A stretch of DNA of 64,000 nucleotides. It comes from Lactobacillus laiwuensis (GTDB taxonomy: Bacteria > Bacillota > Bacilli > Lactobacillales > Lactobacillaceae). Both the position numbers and the translations under genes were made by a program. The notes beneath the pieces are model-generated. The model did not search any database and had not been told where the DNA came from. It saw only the letters and a program-made list of their open reading frames with translations. Position 1 is the stretch's first letter. The number at the start of each line of letters is the position of its first letter. Positions 49,209-60,360 of the stretch are shown here, piece by piece. The stretch lies in NCBI RefSeq assembly GCF_019972835.1, contig NZ_BPPB01000003.1, positions 36,758 through 100,757 of the forward strand, read 5' to 3'.

Positions 49209-49835
49209 TTAGTTAGTTTTACGCGTCTTTCTCCTGATTATCATTACAAGCCAGTAGCAGAAATATCCAATTACCGTTCCACAACTGTTAAAGAACACAT
49301 CGTCAATATCGGTCACGCCAGTTTCCAGTAAAAACTGCATCCCTTCAATAAATACTGAAAAAATGATGCCGGCCAAAACAACACGCCAGAAAGTTTGTTT
49401 TTTTGAAAACACAAAGGGTGACAAAAAGCCAAATGGAATAAAGCACAAGATATTGCCTAAAGAATTGTATACAAAGTCTAGCCTGCTCGGAGCATGATAC
49501 ATTTTCCAAGTTTCCCTTAAGAAGACAAAATTTATTTCGTTTAAAGGCCTGTGCAGATTAAGTGTTAGATTCCAGGGAAAATAAGTATTACGAAAAGTAG
49601 TTAACATCAGTACTAAAATTAAATAAAAAGCAAATAACCATACTGACGCCTCGGACTTAATTGTACGCCGACTTCTAATAGTCATTAGCCAGATTAAGCG
49701 TATTACCATAAAAAACAGAAAATAAAAGATAGTTTTATCAAGTGCTAGTACAATTAGCTTAATCAAAGCAAAATGATTAATTTTAGTAGCATAAAGTTGC
49801 GAAAGCAGGTTATATAGTGGTCCTAAAAATATCAT
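49209..49835 (-). CDS. VanZ-family membrane protein
   Basis: 208 residues, five to six membrane segments. The C-terminal VanZ domain (about 70-200) includes NILCFIPFGFLSPF and the conserved EGMQFLLETGVTDIDDVFFNSCGTVIGYF. VanZ-like proteins are membrane proteins of unclear role; one is linked to low-level teicoplanin resistance. It is divergent from the LtaS-like gene, which fits envelope work. No resistance genes are near. Confidence 0.85.
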   Translation of the reverse strand: MIFLGPLYNLLSQLYATKINHFALIKLIVLALDKTIFYFLFFMVIRLIWLMTIRSRRTIKSEASVWLFAFYLILVLMLTTFRNTYFPWNLTLNLHRPLNEINFVFLRETWKMYHAPSRLDFVYNSLGNILCFIPFGFLSPFVFSKKQTFWRVVLAGIIFSVFIEGMQFLLETGVTDIDDVFFNSCGTVIGYFCYWLVMIIRRKTRKTN

Positions 49836-49977
49836 TCTGATTCAATTCCTAAAATATAGTTCATTTAAATTATACTCAAGTTTCCGCAATTAATTATTAA
49901 AAAAGGTCTAACAAAACGGAAAAGATTGTCTAAAAGCACAGAAACTTTTAAAATAGTCTGATAAGGGAGAGTTCATA

Positions 49978-52167
49978 TTGAATAAAAAAAATCTGACCAA
50001 CTTCATTCAGACTCGCATAGGCTTTTTCTGCCTTCTGCTTGTGTTATTTGCGCTCAAATACATTTTTGCAGCCTATCATGATTTCAATTTGGGTATTTCA
50101 GATCCTTATCAACATATTATCATGTGGCTAAGCCCTGTTGGTAGTGCAATTTTACTCATGAGCATTGGATTATATTTTTCCAAGCCTCTTGTTTCATATT
50201 GTGCAATGATCCTGCTTGATGTAGCAAATTCTGGACTGTTATTTGCTAATGTTCTTTACTATCGCCAATTTTCCGATTTTATTACGGTGAAGACCATTAC
50301 TAATGCTGGTAAAGTTGCCCCTGGCTTAGGAAAAAGCGCAGTCGCATTGCTTCAACCTTCTGACTTATTATTGTGGCTTGACCTTATCATCATAATCATA
50401 TTACTGCTTGCTCATAAAATCAGAATTGATCAAAAATCCTTTGGCCTTCTTACACCATTTGCTGTTACATCAGTTGGCGCTCTGATTTTAGTGCTGAATG
50501 TCTTTTTGGCTGAATCTTCTAGGCCACGATTGTTAGGTACCACTTTTGATCGTTCATACATTGTTAAATATCTTGGTATTGATACCTACACAGTTTATGA
50601 CGCCGTAAAAAATGAACAAACTGAGCAGGTAAATAAGAATGCCAATACAGCTGATTTAAATAAAATTTTAGCTTATACCAAAAAAAATAAATTACCAGTA
50701 AATACAGAATATTTTGGTAAAGAAAAAGGTAAAAATGTAATAATAATCCATTTGGAAAGCTTTCAACAGTTTTTAATTGATTTAAAAATTAATGGTCAGG
50801 AAGTTACCCCCTATCTCAATTCACTTTATCACAACAAACATACATTAAGTTTTGCCAATTTTTACCACCAAGTAGGCATTGGCCGCACCAGTGATGCAGA
50901 AAACATGCTGGAAACCAGCACTTATGGTATTTCTGACGGGTCTTTGTTCACTGCCATGGGCAGCTCAAATACTTTTCAGGCTGCACCGCAAATTTTGCGT
51001 CAACATGGCAACTACACTTCTGCCGTATTCCATGGTAATGTCGGTACATTTTGGAACCGTGATGATGTTTATAAAAACATGGGCTATAACTATTTCTTTG
51101 ATCAAAATTATTTTAGTCATGATAAAAATGACCATATTGGCTATGGCATCAAAGATAAAATTATGTTTGCTGAAAGCATCAAATATTTAGAAAGGATACA
51201 GCAGCCTTTTTATACTAAATTTATTACCGTCACAAACCATACTCCATTTGACATGGATGAAGAAGATTTGGATCCGAGTTTTAAAACCAGTGATACATCA
51301 GACAAATCAATTAACAATTATTTTGAAACTGCTCATTATCTGGATCAATCTATCCGCGAATTTTTCAATTACCTGAAGAAATCAGGTTTGATTAAAAATA
51401 CTATGGTTGTAATCTATGGAGATCATTATGGATTAACTAATTCTGAAAATGAAACCTTGGCACCAATGGTAGGTGAAAGTTCTGATACTTGGAATGCCTA
51501 TAATAATGTCCAAATGCAGCGTGTACCTTTTATGATACATGCTCCGAATTTAAAGGGAAAAATCAAACAGGAAGTCGCAGGCGAAATAGATGTATTGCCG
51601 ACTTTGCTCCATCTTCTGGGAATTTCAAATCGTAACTATATTCAATTTGGCAGTGATCTGCTATCTCCAAAATATCGCCCGTGGCTTACTTTTAGGAACG
51701 GCACTATTGTTAGTCAGAAATACGTTATTGGAGGTAAGGGGTTAAAGGGCATTGTTTACGACCGTAAAAGTGGCAAGCAGATCATTAATTTTACTGAACA
51801 AGAAAAATATGAAATTACAAAATTAGCAAAAGAAGGCAAAATGTCACTGAAATACTCTGACTTACTAAATAATCATAATTTGTTGCGTTTATATACTCCC
51901 AGTGGCTTTAAACCTGTTGACCCCACACAGTTCGACTATTTAACTAATTACAGACAGATGGAAGAGCTCCGGCAGAAATTGAAAAATAAATCCACAGCTC
52001 TTATAAGCAAACAACGCAAATCTACTACCAGATTATACAAAACAGACGCTACAGAACTTAAAGGTCGTGAAGAAGAAATCACAACAATTCCAGAATCTGT
52101 TTCTGGCAATCATTTAACTGAAAAGCAGACTAAACCTAGTAAAAATCACAAAAAGTCATATAATTAA
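49978..52167 (+). CDS. LtaS-like lipoteichoic acid synthase / phosphoglycerol transferase
   Basis: 729 residues from a TTG start with AAGGGAGAG upstream. Five N-terminal membrane helices (about 15-190) precede an extracellular sulfatase-fold domain (about 255-580). ESFQQFLIDLKINGQEVTPYLN, the catalytic Thr in GIGRTSDAE, and VVIYGDHYG with metal ligands are visible. It transfers glycerol phosphate from phosphatidylglycerol to a growing LTA chain or glycolipid. A Lys/Thr-rich tail of about 100 residues is longer than usual. Which LtaS paralogue this is cannot be told. Confidence 0.9.
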   Translation: MNKKNLTNFIQTRIGFFCLLLVLFALKYIFAAYHDFNLGISDPYQHIIMWLSPVGSAILLMSIGLYFSKPLVSYCAMILLDVANSGLLFANVLYYRQFSDFITVKTITNAGKVAPGLGKSAVALLQPSDLLLWLDLIIIIILLLAHKIRIDQKSFGLLTPFAVTSVGALILVLNVFLAESSRPRLLGTTFDRSYIVKYLGIDTYTVYDAVKNEQTEQVNKNANTADLNKILAYTKKNKLPVNTEYFGKEKGKNVIIIHLESFQQFLIDLKINGQEVTPYLNSLYHNKHTLSFANFYHQVGIGRTSDAENMLETSTYGISDGSLFTAMGSSNTFQAAPQILRQHGNYTSAVFHGNVGTFWNRDDVYKNMGYNYFFDQNYFSHDKNDHIGYGIKDKIMFAESIKYLERIQQPFYTKFITVTNHTPFDMDEEDLDPSFKTSDTSDKSINNYFETAHYLDQSIREFFNYLKKSGLIKNTMVVIYGDHYGLTNSENETLAPMVGESSDTWNAYNNVQMQRVPFMIHAPNLKGKIKQEVAGEIDVLPTLLHLLGISNRNYIQFGSDLLSPKYRPWLTFRNGTIVSQKYVIGGKGLKGIVYDRKSGKQIINFTEQEKYEITKLAKEGKMSLKYSDLLNNHNLLRLYTPSGFKPVDPTQFDYLTNYRQMEELRQKLKNKSTALISKQRKSTTRLYKTDATELKGREEEITTIPESVSGNHLTEKQTKPSKNHKKSYN

Positions 52168-52202
52168 GAAATAAACATAATTTTTTAATTTTGGAGGATA
52201 AA

Positions 52203-53069
52203 ATGAAATTTTTTATAATTTTAGTGCTGCTTGTGTTTTTATTACTCTCTTGCTGCCGGGTTGTCCCGCAAAATAATGAAGGTTTAATAGAAACATTAGG
52301 AAAATATTCCAGAACCGTAAAAGCTGGTTTAGTGCTAATCATCCCCGTAATACAGAGGTTGCGTAAAGTTTCCTTGGCAATGTTTCCGGCAGAAATTTCA
52401 AAATATTCAATTATTACTAAAGACAATGCAGAAATTACTACCAGCTTAACCTTAAATTACTTAGTAACTGATTCCTATAAGTATTTTTACAATAATACAG
52501 ATTCAGTTAAATCAATGGTTGAGCTTATCCGTGGCCATTTAAGGGACATTATTGGACGGATGGATCTAAATGATGCTTTAGGCTCAACAAGTAGTATTAA
52601 CAGTCAGCTCTCAGATGCTATTGGTGATTTAACGGACATTTATGGCATTCGTGTAGTCAGAGTCAACATTGATGAACTTTTACCTAGCACCGAAATTCAA
52701 AAGGCCATGGACAAACAGCTAACTGCCGATCGTGAAAAAATAGCTGCTATTGAAAAAGCTGAAGGTGAAGCTAAAAATATTGAACTGACTACAAAGGCTA
52801 AAAATGATGCTTTAATTGCAACGGCTAAGGCTAAAGCTGAAGCTGTCAAAACAGAAGCTGAAGCTGAAGCATATCGGATAGATCAATTGCAAGCCAGCCT
52901 GGCTAAAGCAAGTGACGGCTACTTTAAAAATCAGAGTTTGGACAGTTTCAATAATTTAGCTAAGGGACCTAACAATCTAATTGTAGTTAATAAAGATGAC
53001 CTTACGAATTTGGGAAGCATTCCTGCGACTGCAAAGATCTGGCATGAAGCAACAAAAGAAAGCGAATAA
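52203..53069 (+). CDS. SPFH/band 7 (stomatin/QmcA-like) membrane protein
   Basis: 288 residues from the ATG at 52203, which has GGAGG upstream. One N-terminal membrane segment (FFIILVLLVFLLLSCCRVV), then the band 7 domain (about 20-180; VPQNNEGLIETLGKYSRTVKAGLVLIIPVIQRLRKVSL) and an Ala/Lys/Glu-rich coiled coil (about 180-235). Such proteins form membrane-associated assemblies and scaffold proteases or lipid domains. It follows the LtaS-like gene closely and is closed by a terminator. Confidence 0.9.
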   Translation: MKFFIILVLLVFLLLSCCRVVPQNNEGLIETLGKYSRTVKAGLVLIIPVIQRLRKVSLAMFPAEISKYSIITKDNAEITTSLTLNYLVTDSYKYFYNNTDSVKSMVELIRGHLRDIIGRMDLNDALGSTSSINSQLSDAIGDLTDIYGIRVVRVNIDELLPSTEIQKAMDKQLTADREKIAAIEKAEGEAKNIELTTKAKNDALIATAKAKAEAVKTEAEAEAYRIDQLQASLAKASDGYFKNQSLDSFNNLAKGPNNLIVVNKDDLTNLGSIPATAKIWHEATKESE

Positions 53070-53082
53070 ATTCTGCAAAACA

Positions 53083-53112
53083 AAAATCATTTCCGAACTT
53101 GGAAATGATTTT
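53083..53112 (+). terminator. Terminator between the SPFH gene and the histidine kinase gene
   Basis: Twelve-base perfect stem AAAATCATTTCC / GGAAATGATTTT with a six-base loop and a T-run; it serves convergent genes. Confidence 0.85.
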
Positions 53113-53113
53113 T

Positions 53114-54565
53114 TTAATTTTCGAGGTATTGTTCATATCCACGATCAAATAAAATAATTGTAAATTCAGCCCCCTGATTTATTTCTGACTGCACACTTAT
53201 TTTGCCACCATGTTGTTTGATCAAAGAAGAAACTATTGACAAGCCTAAGCCATACTCTCCTTTGCCAGAGCGGCTACGAGAAGGATCAGCTTTAAAATAT
53301 CTTTCAAAAACATATTTGATTTGTTGTTGATTCATCCCAATACCATTATCCTCAACAACAATAGTTGTTGCATGAGCAACGCGGTAGCCACTTATTTGAA
53401 TTTCGCCATCAGAAGTAAACTGAATTGCATTCTGAACCAAATTAACCATTATTTGAGTAAAACGATCTTTATCAGCATAGATAGGCAAATCTCTTGGTGC
53501 ATTGATAGTAATTGTGTCATTGGCCTTGGCAGCATTTTGTTTAAGCTGCATTGTCACATCGTCTAGCGTTTTTCTAGCATTAAAAGTGGTTTTAACTAGG
53601 TTTATTTGATTATTACGAATTTTTTCATAATCCAAATTTTCGTTAACTAACCTGATCAGACGCTTAGTTTCCCTATTCATTAAGGCAATAGATTTAGGCT
53701 TAGCTTTATCAGGAATGGCATCATATTGCAAGCCCTCTAAAATACCATTAATAGTAGTCAGAGGGGTTCGCATTTCATGAGCCGCATCAGCCATAAATTG
53801 ATCACGCCTTTTTTCTTGCTCCTTAAGCTCTTGGTTTGATTTTTTTAAAGCGCGAACCATTTGATTGAAATTATCAGCAAGCTGAGTTATCTCATCATTT
53901 CCGCTATAGTTTGTTTGGACATCAAAATCACCAGCAGCAACTTTTTTAGTGGCAAGTGATAGCTTTTTTATTCTGTCAGTTGCATAAAAAGAAAGAATAA
54001 AGCTAAGCATCAAACCCACAATTATTGCCGAGACAAGAGCACTAAACAAATTTTGCTTGGCTATTGTCACCGGTCTTTCAACCTTGGCCACCCGGACTCC
54101 TAACCAAATTGCCCCAATAAATTTACCATTGTCTTTCCACGGTAAAAGAACGCCAGTACAGGCATCCTTTTTATGCCCCAAGCTGGAAAGTGCTTCATTA
54201 TTATTTTTGATGTGAAGTTTCTTTCCCTGCTTTAATTGCAGAACCCTCTTTGAAGTTAGGTGGATGTCGTCATTTTTCTCAGGATAAATCTGAGCACCTT
54301 GCTTATCAAAAACACTAAGATACACCCTATCACTATGGAGGACGAATTCTAATTTATGCAAAAATTTGGGGTTTAACATGGCCGAGCCCTTTTTTTCATC
54401 GCTTGCGGCTAGTGTGCCTAAAGCTGAAGCAAAATCTTCCATTCTCTGATAATTATATTCATATGATTGTTTAGTTGTATTATTTATTTCAGAAAAACCG
54501 ATTATTGATACCGTAGTAAGAATGATTAGTAAAAAACTAAGCATATGCTGATAAATTAACTTCAT
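53114..54565 (-). CDS. Sensor histidine kinase
   Basis: 483 residues. Membrane helix about 8-28, an extracytoplasmic sensor of about 140 residues, a second helix about 170-192 and a HAMP domain (about 190-245). HisKA follows with the phospho-His in DAAHEMRTPLTTI (about 259-271). HATPase_c has LVQNAIQFT (N box), VEDNGIGM (G1) and GEYGLGLSIV (G2). It is nine bases downstream of the response regulator gene and forms a cognate pair. The stimulus is unknown; no peptide-processing genes nearby hint at quorum sensing. Confidence 0.93.
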   Translation of the reverse strand: MKLIYQHMLSFLLIILTTVSIIGFSEINNTTKQSYEYNYQRMEDFASALGTLAASDEKKGSAMLNPKFLHKLEFVLHSDRVYLSVFDKQGAQIYPEKNDDIHLTSKRVLQLKQGKKLHIKNNNEALSSLGHKKDACTGVLLPWKDNGKFIGAIWLGVRVAKVERPVTIAKQNLFSALVSAIIVGLMLSFILSFYATDRIKKLSLATKKVAAGDFDVQTNYSGNDEITQLADNFNQMVRALKKSNQELKEQEKRRDQFMADAAHEMRTPLTTINGILEGLQYDAIPDKAKPKSIALMNRETKRLIRLVNENLDYEKIRNNQINLVKTTFNARKTLDDVTMQLKQNAAKANDTITINAPRDLPIYADKDRFTQIMVNLVQNAIQFTSDGEIQISGYRVAHATTIVVEDNGIGMNQQQIKYVFERYFKADPSRSRSGKGEYGLGLSIVSSLIKQHGGKISVQSEINQGAEFTIILFDRGYEQYLEN

Positions 54566-54573
54566 GTTAAAAC

Positions 54574-55293
54574 CTACGAATCATCAAACTTATAGCCGAC
54601 GCCCCAAACGGTTTGGATAACATTTGCACCTACTTTTTCCAATTTTTGGCGCAATTTTTTAATATGTGCATCCACGGTGCGATCTTCACCATAATAATCA
54701 TAACCCCAGACAGACTCTAACAATTGTTCACGAGAAAATACTTGTTTGGGCTTCTGTGCCATAGTATAGAGCAAATCAAACTCTTTAGGTGTAATATTTT
54801 CAACATATTGACCATCATAAAGCACCTCACGCCGGCTTTTAGAAATTTTTATGTGATCAGTTTCGACATCAAATTTTTCAGTATTTTTTACCGCTTTCGT
54901 TTGTTCCTGCTTATCATCAATTCTAATCCTACGTTGTAAAGCCTTGATGCGGGCTATTAAAGCTAGTGGACTAAATGGTTTAGACACATAGTCATCAGCA
55001 CCAGCATTAAATCCTTGGATTTGCTCTTCTTCACTGCTTCTAGCAGTCAACATGATAATTGGTATGGTAGGTGAAATTGCACAAACTTCTTTAGCAACTT
55101 CTATGCCATCTTTTTTTGGCAAGTTAAGATCTAATGTTATTAAATCATACTGATCTGGATTTTTAGCAAACATTTTAACGGCTTGTTCTCCATCAGTTGC
55201 AATATCCGTGGTCCATCCTTCTTTTTCGAAGAACATCTCCATCATTTCTGCAACTGACTGATCATCCTCGACCATTAAAATTTTCAGTTTCAT
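54574..55293 (-). CDS. OmpR/PhoB-type response regulator
   Basis: 239 residues. The receiver domain (about 3-118) has the acidic pocket VEDDQ and the phospho-Asp in ITLDLNLPK (about 52-60), with a Thr (MLTARSS) and a Lys (SKPFSP) at the usual positions. The C-terminal winged helix (about 150-238) ends with the canonical VWGVGYKFDD. It pairs with the histidine kinase gene downstream. It overlaps the preceding membrane-protein gene by four bases (ATGA), so the three genes are one operon. Confidence 0.95.
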   Translation of the reverse strand: MKLKILMVEDDQSVAEMMEMFFEKEGWTTDIATDGEQAVKMFAKNPDQYDLITLDLNLPKKDGIEVAKEVCAISPTIPIIMLTARSSEEEQIQGFNAGADDYVSKPFSPLALIARIKALQRRIRIDDKQEQTKAVKNTEKFDVETDHIKISKSRREVLYDGQYVENITPKEFDLLYTMAQKPKQVFSREQLLESVWGYDYYGEDRTVDAHIKKLRQKLEKVGANVIQTVWGVGYKFDDS

Positions 55294-55685
55294 TTTCGGT
55301 CCCTAAATCCTTTTGTTCTCTCCTTTTTTACTTTGTCAGGATCTATGTAATCTGCTGGCAATTCATGACGTTTTTGCAAAAAGCTTTTTAAACTTTTTTC
55401 CGTAGCCATGATTGGAAAGATAATGAAAAGATAAAATGTCAGCAGCCAAAGTAAAAAATATCGATCCCATTTAAGTAAATGGATTCCAATCCCTAATACT
55501 AATTGGATTAAACCAAATATAATAAAATAGCAACTTGCCTTATGCTGAGCAAATTTAAAACTAGCTTTATTAACTTGGGCCAAGTAGGAATAATAACTAT
55601 AAAATGGACGTGGTCTTTTGGGAGGCGATATCAGCCATAACAGTCCAACTACCATAATAATCGAACCGCATGCAATATAAATCAT
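55290..55685 (-). CDS. Small membrane protein, SdpI-like in parts
   Basis: 131 residues. Membrane helices at about 2-20, 48-70 and 74-95, then a polar Lys-rich tail. The piece YSYYSYLAQVNKASFKFAQHKASCYFIIFGLIQLVLGIGIH resembles the conserved core of SdpI-type immunity/sensor proteins, but the match is loose. It heads the operon with the response regulator and kinase, so it may be an accessory or target of that system. Confidence 0.6.
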   Translation of the reverse strand: MIYIACGSIIMVVGLLWLISPPKRPRPFYSYYSYLAQVNKASFKFAQHKASCYFIIFGLIQLVLGIGIHLLKWDRYFLLWLLTFYLFIIFPIMATEKSLKSFLQKRHELPADYIDPDKVKKERTKGFRDRK

Positions 55686-55717
55686 TCTCTTTTCCTTTCC
55701 ATCTTAAGACTTAAGAA

Positions 55718-56686
55718 TTAATCCTGATTGCCAGGAGTAGAAATAACCATTTTCATATTTCCTGAAAATTTAAATTCCTTAATATTATTCGGAATTATCA
55801 TATTTGTGCCAATAGATAAATTAAAAATTTTATTTTCACACTCAATTGTACCTGAACCATTAATAATTGTTACTAATAAGAAAGGATGCTTATTTAAGCC
55901 GGTATGCCACTGACCGTTTAAATCTATTTGCCACAAATAAAAATGAGGAGACAGTGGCGGCTTAACCAACGTCTTAATGATGGCATCTTCTTTTTCACTA
56001 GTTGTTATTTTAAGTTTAGGATCAACATGAGGTACTTGAGTGACGTCAATAGACTTCTGTGTATGCAACTCCCTTTTTTTGCCAGTTTTTTTATCTACAC
56101 GATCGTAATCATATAAACGGTAGGTAACATCACTTGACTGTTGCGTTTCAATGACTAAGATTCCTTTAGTCAAAGCGTGAATTGTTCCTGAAGGAACATA
56201 GAAAAAGTCTCCGGCTTTAACGGGAACCTTGCGCAATAATTTGTCCCATTCGCCCTTGTGAATCATTTCAGCAAGTTCTGAGCGTGTTTTAGCAGTATGG
56301 CCATATATTAGATATGATCCTGGATCCGCTTGTAACACATACCAGCTTTCGGTTTTTCCACTGTCATTTTCTACTTTACGAGCATATTCATCATTGGGAT
56401 GGACTTGCACAGATAGATTATCATTGGCATCCAAAAACTTAACGAGAAGTGGAAATTCCTTACTCTTGGGGTTACCAAATAGTTCCGGGTTTTCATGATA
56501 TACTTTACGTAAACTTTGTCCTTTGAAGTCGCCGTTTGTAATAGTTGAAGCATCATCCTTATATCCGGAAATAACCCAAGCTTCTCCTACTTTACCATCA
56601 GGTACGTCGTAATTAAAAATAGTTTTTAATTTGCGCCCGCCCCAAATTTTGGGTCTAAAATACGGGGTAAGAAAAAATGGCTCCAT
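55718..56686 (-). CDS. manA: Mannose-6-phosphate isomerase, class I
   Basis: 322 residues from the ATG at 56686 (GAGGTG upstream; a GTG three codons earlier is less likely). Zinc-site residues lie in LSVQVHPNDEYA, KTESWYVL and VPSGTIHALTKG; the substrate-binding Arg region (about 190-205) follows, with a small C-terminal barrel. It interconverts mannose 6-phosphate and fructose 6-phosphate, using the products of mannose PTS uptake. Single gene upstream of the three-gene HK/RR operon, in the same direction. Confidence 0.94.
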   Translation of the reverse strand: MEPFFLTPYFRPKIWGGRKLKTIFNYDVPDGKVGEAWVISGYKDDASTITNGDFKGQSLRKVYHENPELFGNPKSKEFPLLVKFLDANDNLSVQVHPNDEYARKVENDSGKTESWYVLQADPGSYLIYGHTAKTRSELAEMIHKGEWDKLLRKVPVKAGDFFYVPSGTIHALTKGILVIETQQSSDVTYRLYDYDRVDKKTGKKRELHTQKSIDVTQVPHVDPKLKITTSEKEDAIIKTLVKPPLSPHFYLWQIDLNGQWHTGLNKHPFLLVTIINGSGTIECENKIFNLSIGTNMIIPNNIKEFKFSGNMKMVISTPGNQD

Positions 56687-56852
56687 TATGATCACCTCAC
56701 TATTAGTTTAATCTTTTAAAGTATAAATTTAAAACTATTTTTTCAAATATGAAAACAATTGTTATTATTTTAAGAGCTGATTTCCGAATAAAATACTTAT
56801 ATTTAATAATTTCATTTATTTTAATATATTGCTTAGAAAACACCAAAGAAAA

Positions 56853-56878
56853 AACCTGTCATATTGTTTTGACAGGTT
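56853..56878 (-). terminator. Terminator after glpO
   Basis: Nine-base stem AACCTGTCA / TGACAGGTT with an eight-base loop, flanked by A and T runs. It terminates the glpK-glpO unit. Confidence 0.85.
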
Positions 56879-56920
56879 TTTAGATGGGGAATAATTTACT
56901 ACTATTTTTATTGTTATCTG

Positions 56921-58666
56921 CTACTTTCTTTTACTCTTCAATCCCTCCAGTCTTGATTCTGCAATCTCATGCTCCAACTCGTTTTCATATTGTTCTCTTT
57001 GAGCATTATCCCAGCCATAATAATCAGACATGCGCTTAATCACGCCATTCTTTACTTGGTCTAATGTATCACTCTTGAATAAAATATGATAAGTACGTCT
57101 TAATAGATAGTCAACTGGTGTTAATGTCATTTCCTCTGCCAGCGAGTAATCAAGAGCTGCAGTTTCACCAATACTCAATCCTTTTTCTGGTTTGATTGTT
57201 TGGGCATAATCATAAATTTGCTCCGCCTGAGAGCCAAATAAGTTTGCAATCTCTTTTGCATCATCAGCTGCAAGGCCGGCAGCCACACCATCTTTAGCAA
57301 TGCGAGCAAGTTCAGCTTCTGCGTTGTCAGAATCGAAATCGCCACCAGCAACTTTAATTTCTGCTGAATCTTGCAACGTAAAGTTTTTAGAAAACTCGTC
57401 ATGAAATTTTTGCTGGATTTTCTTCATTGCACCATTAGCCATGATCCGGTAATCTGTCAACTTACCGCCGGCCAAAGTGATCAACCCATCTTCTGCTTCA
57501 GTTAACGAACTACCACGTGATACGGCAGATGGCGCTGAAGTACTGTCAGAAACGCTGGCACCAGTTGCTGCATCTGCAGCTTCGTTACCTTCAACTTCTA
57601 CTTCGATTAAAGGACGTACACCAGCCCAGCTGGCTTCGATATCATTAATTGTTAAATGAGCAGCAGGATACTTTTTATTAATGATATTTAACAAGTAGTC
57701 TACATCGCCTTTTTCAACGGTAGGATGAGCATAATCACCGGTAAAGTCAGTATCCGTTGTGCCGAAATAGGTTTTACCTTCCCGAGGAATAGTGAAAATC
57801 ATTCGGCCATCAGCCGTACCCGAGCCAAAATATGTTGGCTGTGGCACAGTCAAGCGGGATTGGTCAACTACCAAGTGGACACCTTTTGTAGGACGCAAAC
57901 GCGGTTTTTTGTAAACTTCTTTATCTTCTTGTCTTACCAAATCTGACCAAGGCCCAGAAGTGTTAATAACAACATCGGCATGAATATCAAATTCTTCGCC
58001 TGTTAAATTGTCATGAACGCGAACACCATTAACTTGTTTTTGATCATTATGTAAAATTTCGATGCTCTTCAGGCGACTAACAGCTAGGCACCCTAATTCA
58101 TGGGCCTTTTTAACATTTTCTACTACCAAGCGGGAATCGTTATTTTGATAATCCAAGTAAACACCTGCACCCTGCAAGTTCTCACTATTTAATTGTGGTT
58201 CTCGTTTTAAGGTTTCTTCCTTATCCATCATGTAGTTGGCATATTTAATTAAAGGTGAATCTCCTTCAATACCTGCTAAATGATCATAAAGATCCATCGC
58301 TACTTTTACCGAGAACATAGTAAACGTTGTCCCTGGTTCGTCATAAATTGGCAAAATCATAGGATCGGGTTGTGTCATATGTGGAGCGATATGCTGGATA
58401 ACAGCACGTTCCTTGACTGTATCAGAAACGACTTGGACATCAAAAGTCTTCAGATAGCGAATACCACCATGTACAAGTCTAGTAGACCTTGATGAAGTGC
58501 CTCCACCAAAGTCTTGCATATCAATCAAGCCTGTCTTCATTTTGGCTGCACTGGCCTGAAGAACAACGCCTGCTCCGGTAATGCCGCCTCCGATAACCAG
58601 CAAATCTAATTTTTCATTTTTTAAACGTTCAATTTCTTCTTTTCTGGTTTCAATTGAAAACGCCAT
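56921..58666 (-). CDS. glpO: Alpha-glycerophosphate oxidase / glycerol-3-phosphate dehydrogenase
   Basis: 581 residues. The FAD loop is DLLVIGGGITGAGVVLQAS (about 21-39). GlpO/GlpD core motifs SSRSTRLVHGGIRYL (about 58-72) and GGKLTDYR are intact. A flexible Ser/Ala-rich insert (about 350-395, near DSTSAPSAVSRGSSL) is characteristic of the oxygen-using GlpO of lactic acid bacteria and streptococci rather than quinone-using GlpD. It oxidises glycerol 3-phosphate to DHAP, making hydrogen peroxide. Downstream of glpK. Confidence 0.9.
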   Translation of the reverse strand: MAFSIETRKEEIERLKNEKLDLLVIGGGITGAGVVLQASAAKMKTGLIDMQDFGGGTSSRSTRLVHGGIRYLKTFDVQVVSDTVKERAVIQHIAPHMTQPDPMILPIYDEPGTTFTMFSVKVAMDLYDHLAGIEGDSPLIKYANYMMDKEETLKREPQLNSENLQGAGVYLDYQNNDSRLVVENVKKAHELGCLAVSRLKSIEILHNDQKQVNGVRVHDNLTGEEFDIHADVVINTSGPWSDLVRQEDKEVYKKPRLRPTKGVHLVVDQSRLTVPQPTYFGSGTADGRMIFTIPREGKTYFGTTDTDFTGDYAHPTVEKGDVDYLLNIINKKYPAAHLTINDIEASWAGVRPLIEVEVEGNEAADAATGASVSDSTSAPSAVSRGSSLTEAEDGLITLAGGKLTDYRIMANGAMKKIQQKFHDEFSKNFTLQDSAEIKVAGGDFDSDNAEAELARIAKDGVAAGLAADDAKEIANLFGSQAEQIYDYAQTIKPEKGLSIGETAALDYSLAEEMTLTPVDYLLRRTYHILFKSDTLDQVKNGVIKRMSDYYGWDNAQREQYENELEHEIAESRLEGLKSKRK

Positions 58667-58697
58667 GATTTGGCCTCTTTCTTTTTAATAAAAATTT

Positions 58698-60230
<1,533 letters not shown>

Positions 60231-60294
60231 TTAGTCTTAAAACTAATTTAGTAAAGGTAACTGTCGTTACAATTCAATTTTACCCTCGCTTTTT

Positions 60295-60308
60295 GGGAAG
60301 CGCTAACA
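60295..60308 (-). promoter_or_regulatory. Possible cre site at the glpK promoter
   Basis: TGTTAGCGCTTCCC on the minus strand resembles the cre consensus (central CG and flanking TG conserved, last A missing). It lies between glpK and the divergent LysR gene. Catabolite control of glpK is common in Firmicutes; this site is only a near match. Confidence 0.4.
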
Positions 60309-60360
60309 TATAATGATAATAACTTATTAGTTAAAGTTATAAGCAAAAGGACATAGTGCG

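Noticed and set aside
49209..49835. Glycopeptide-resistance gene cluster from the VanZ-like match
   Set aside because: No vanA/H/X/Y/S/R genes nearby; VanZ-domain proteins are widespread.
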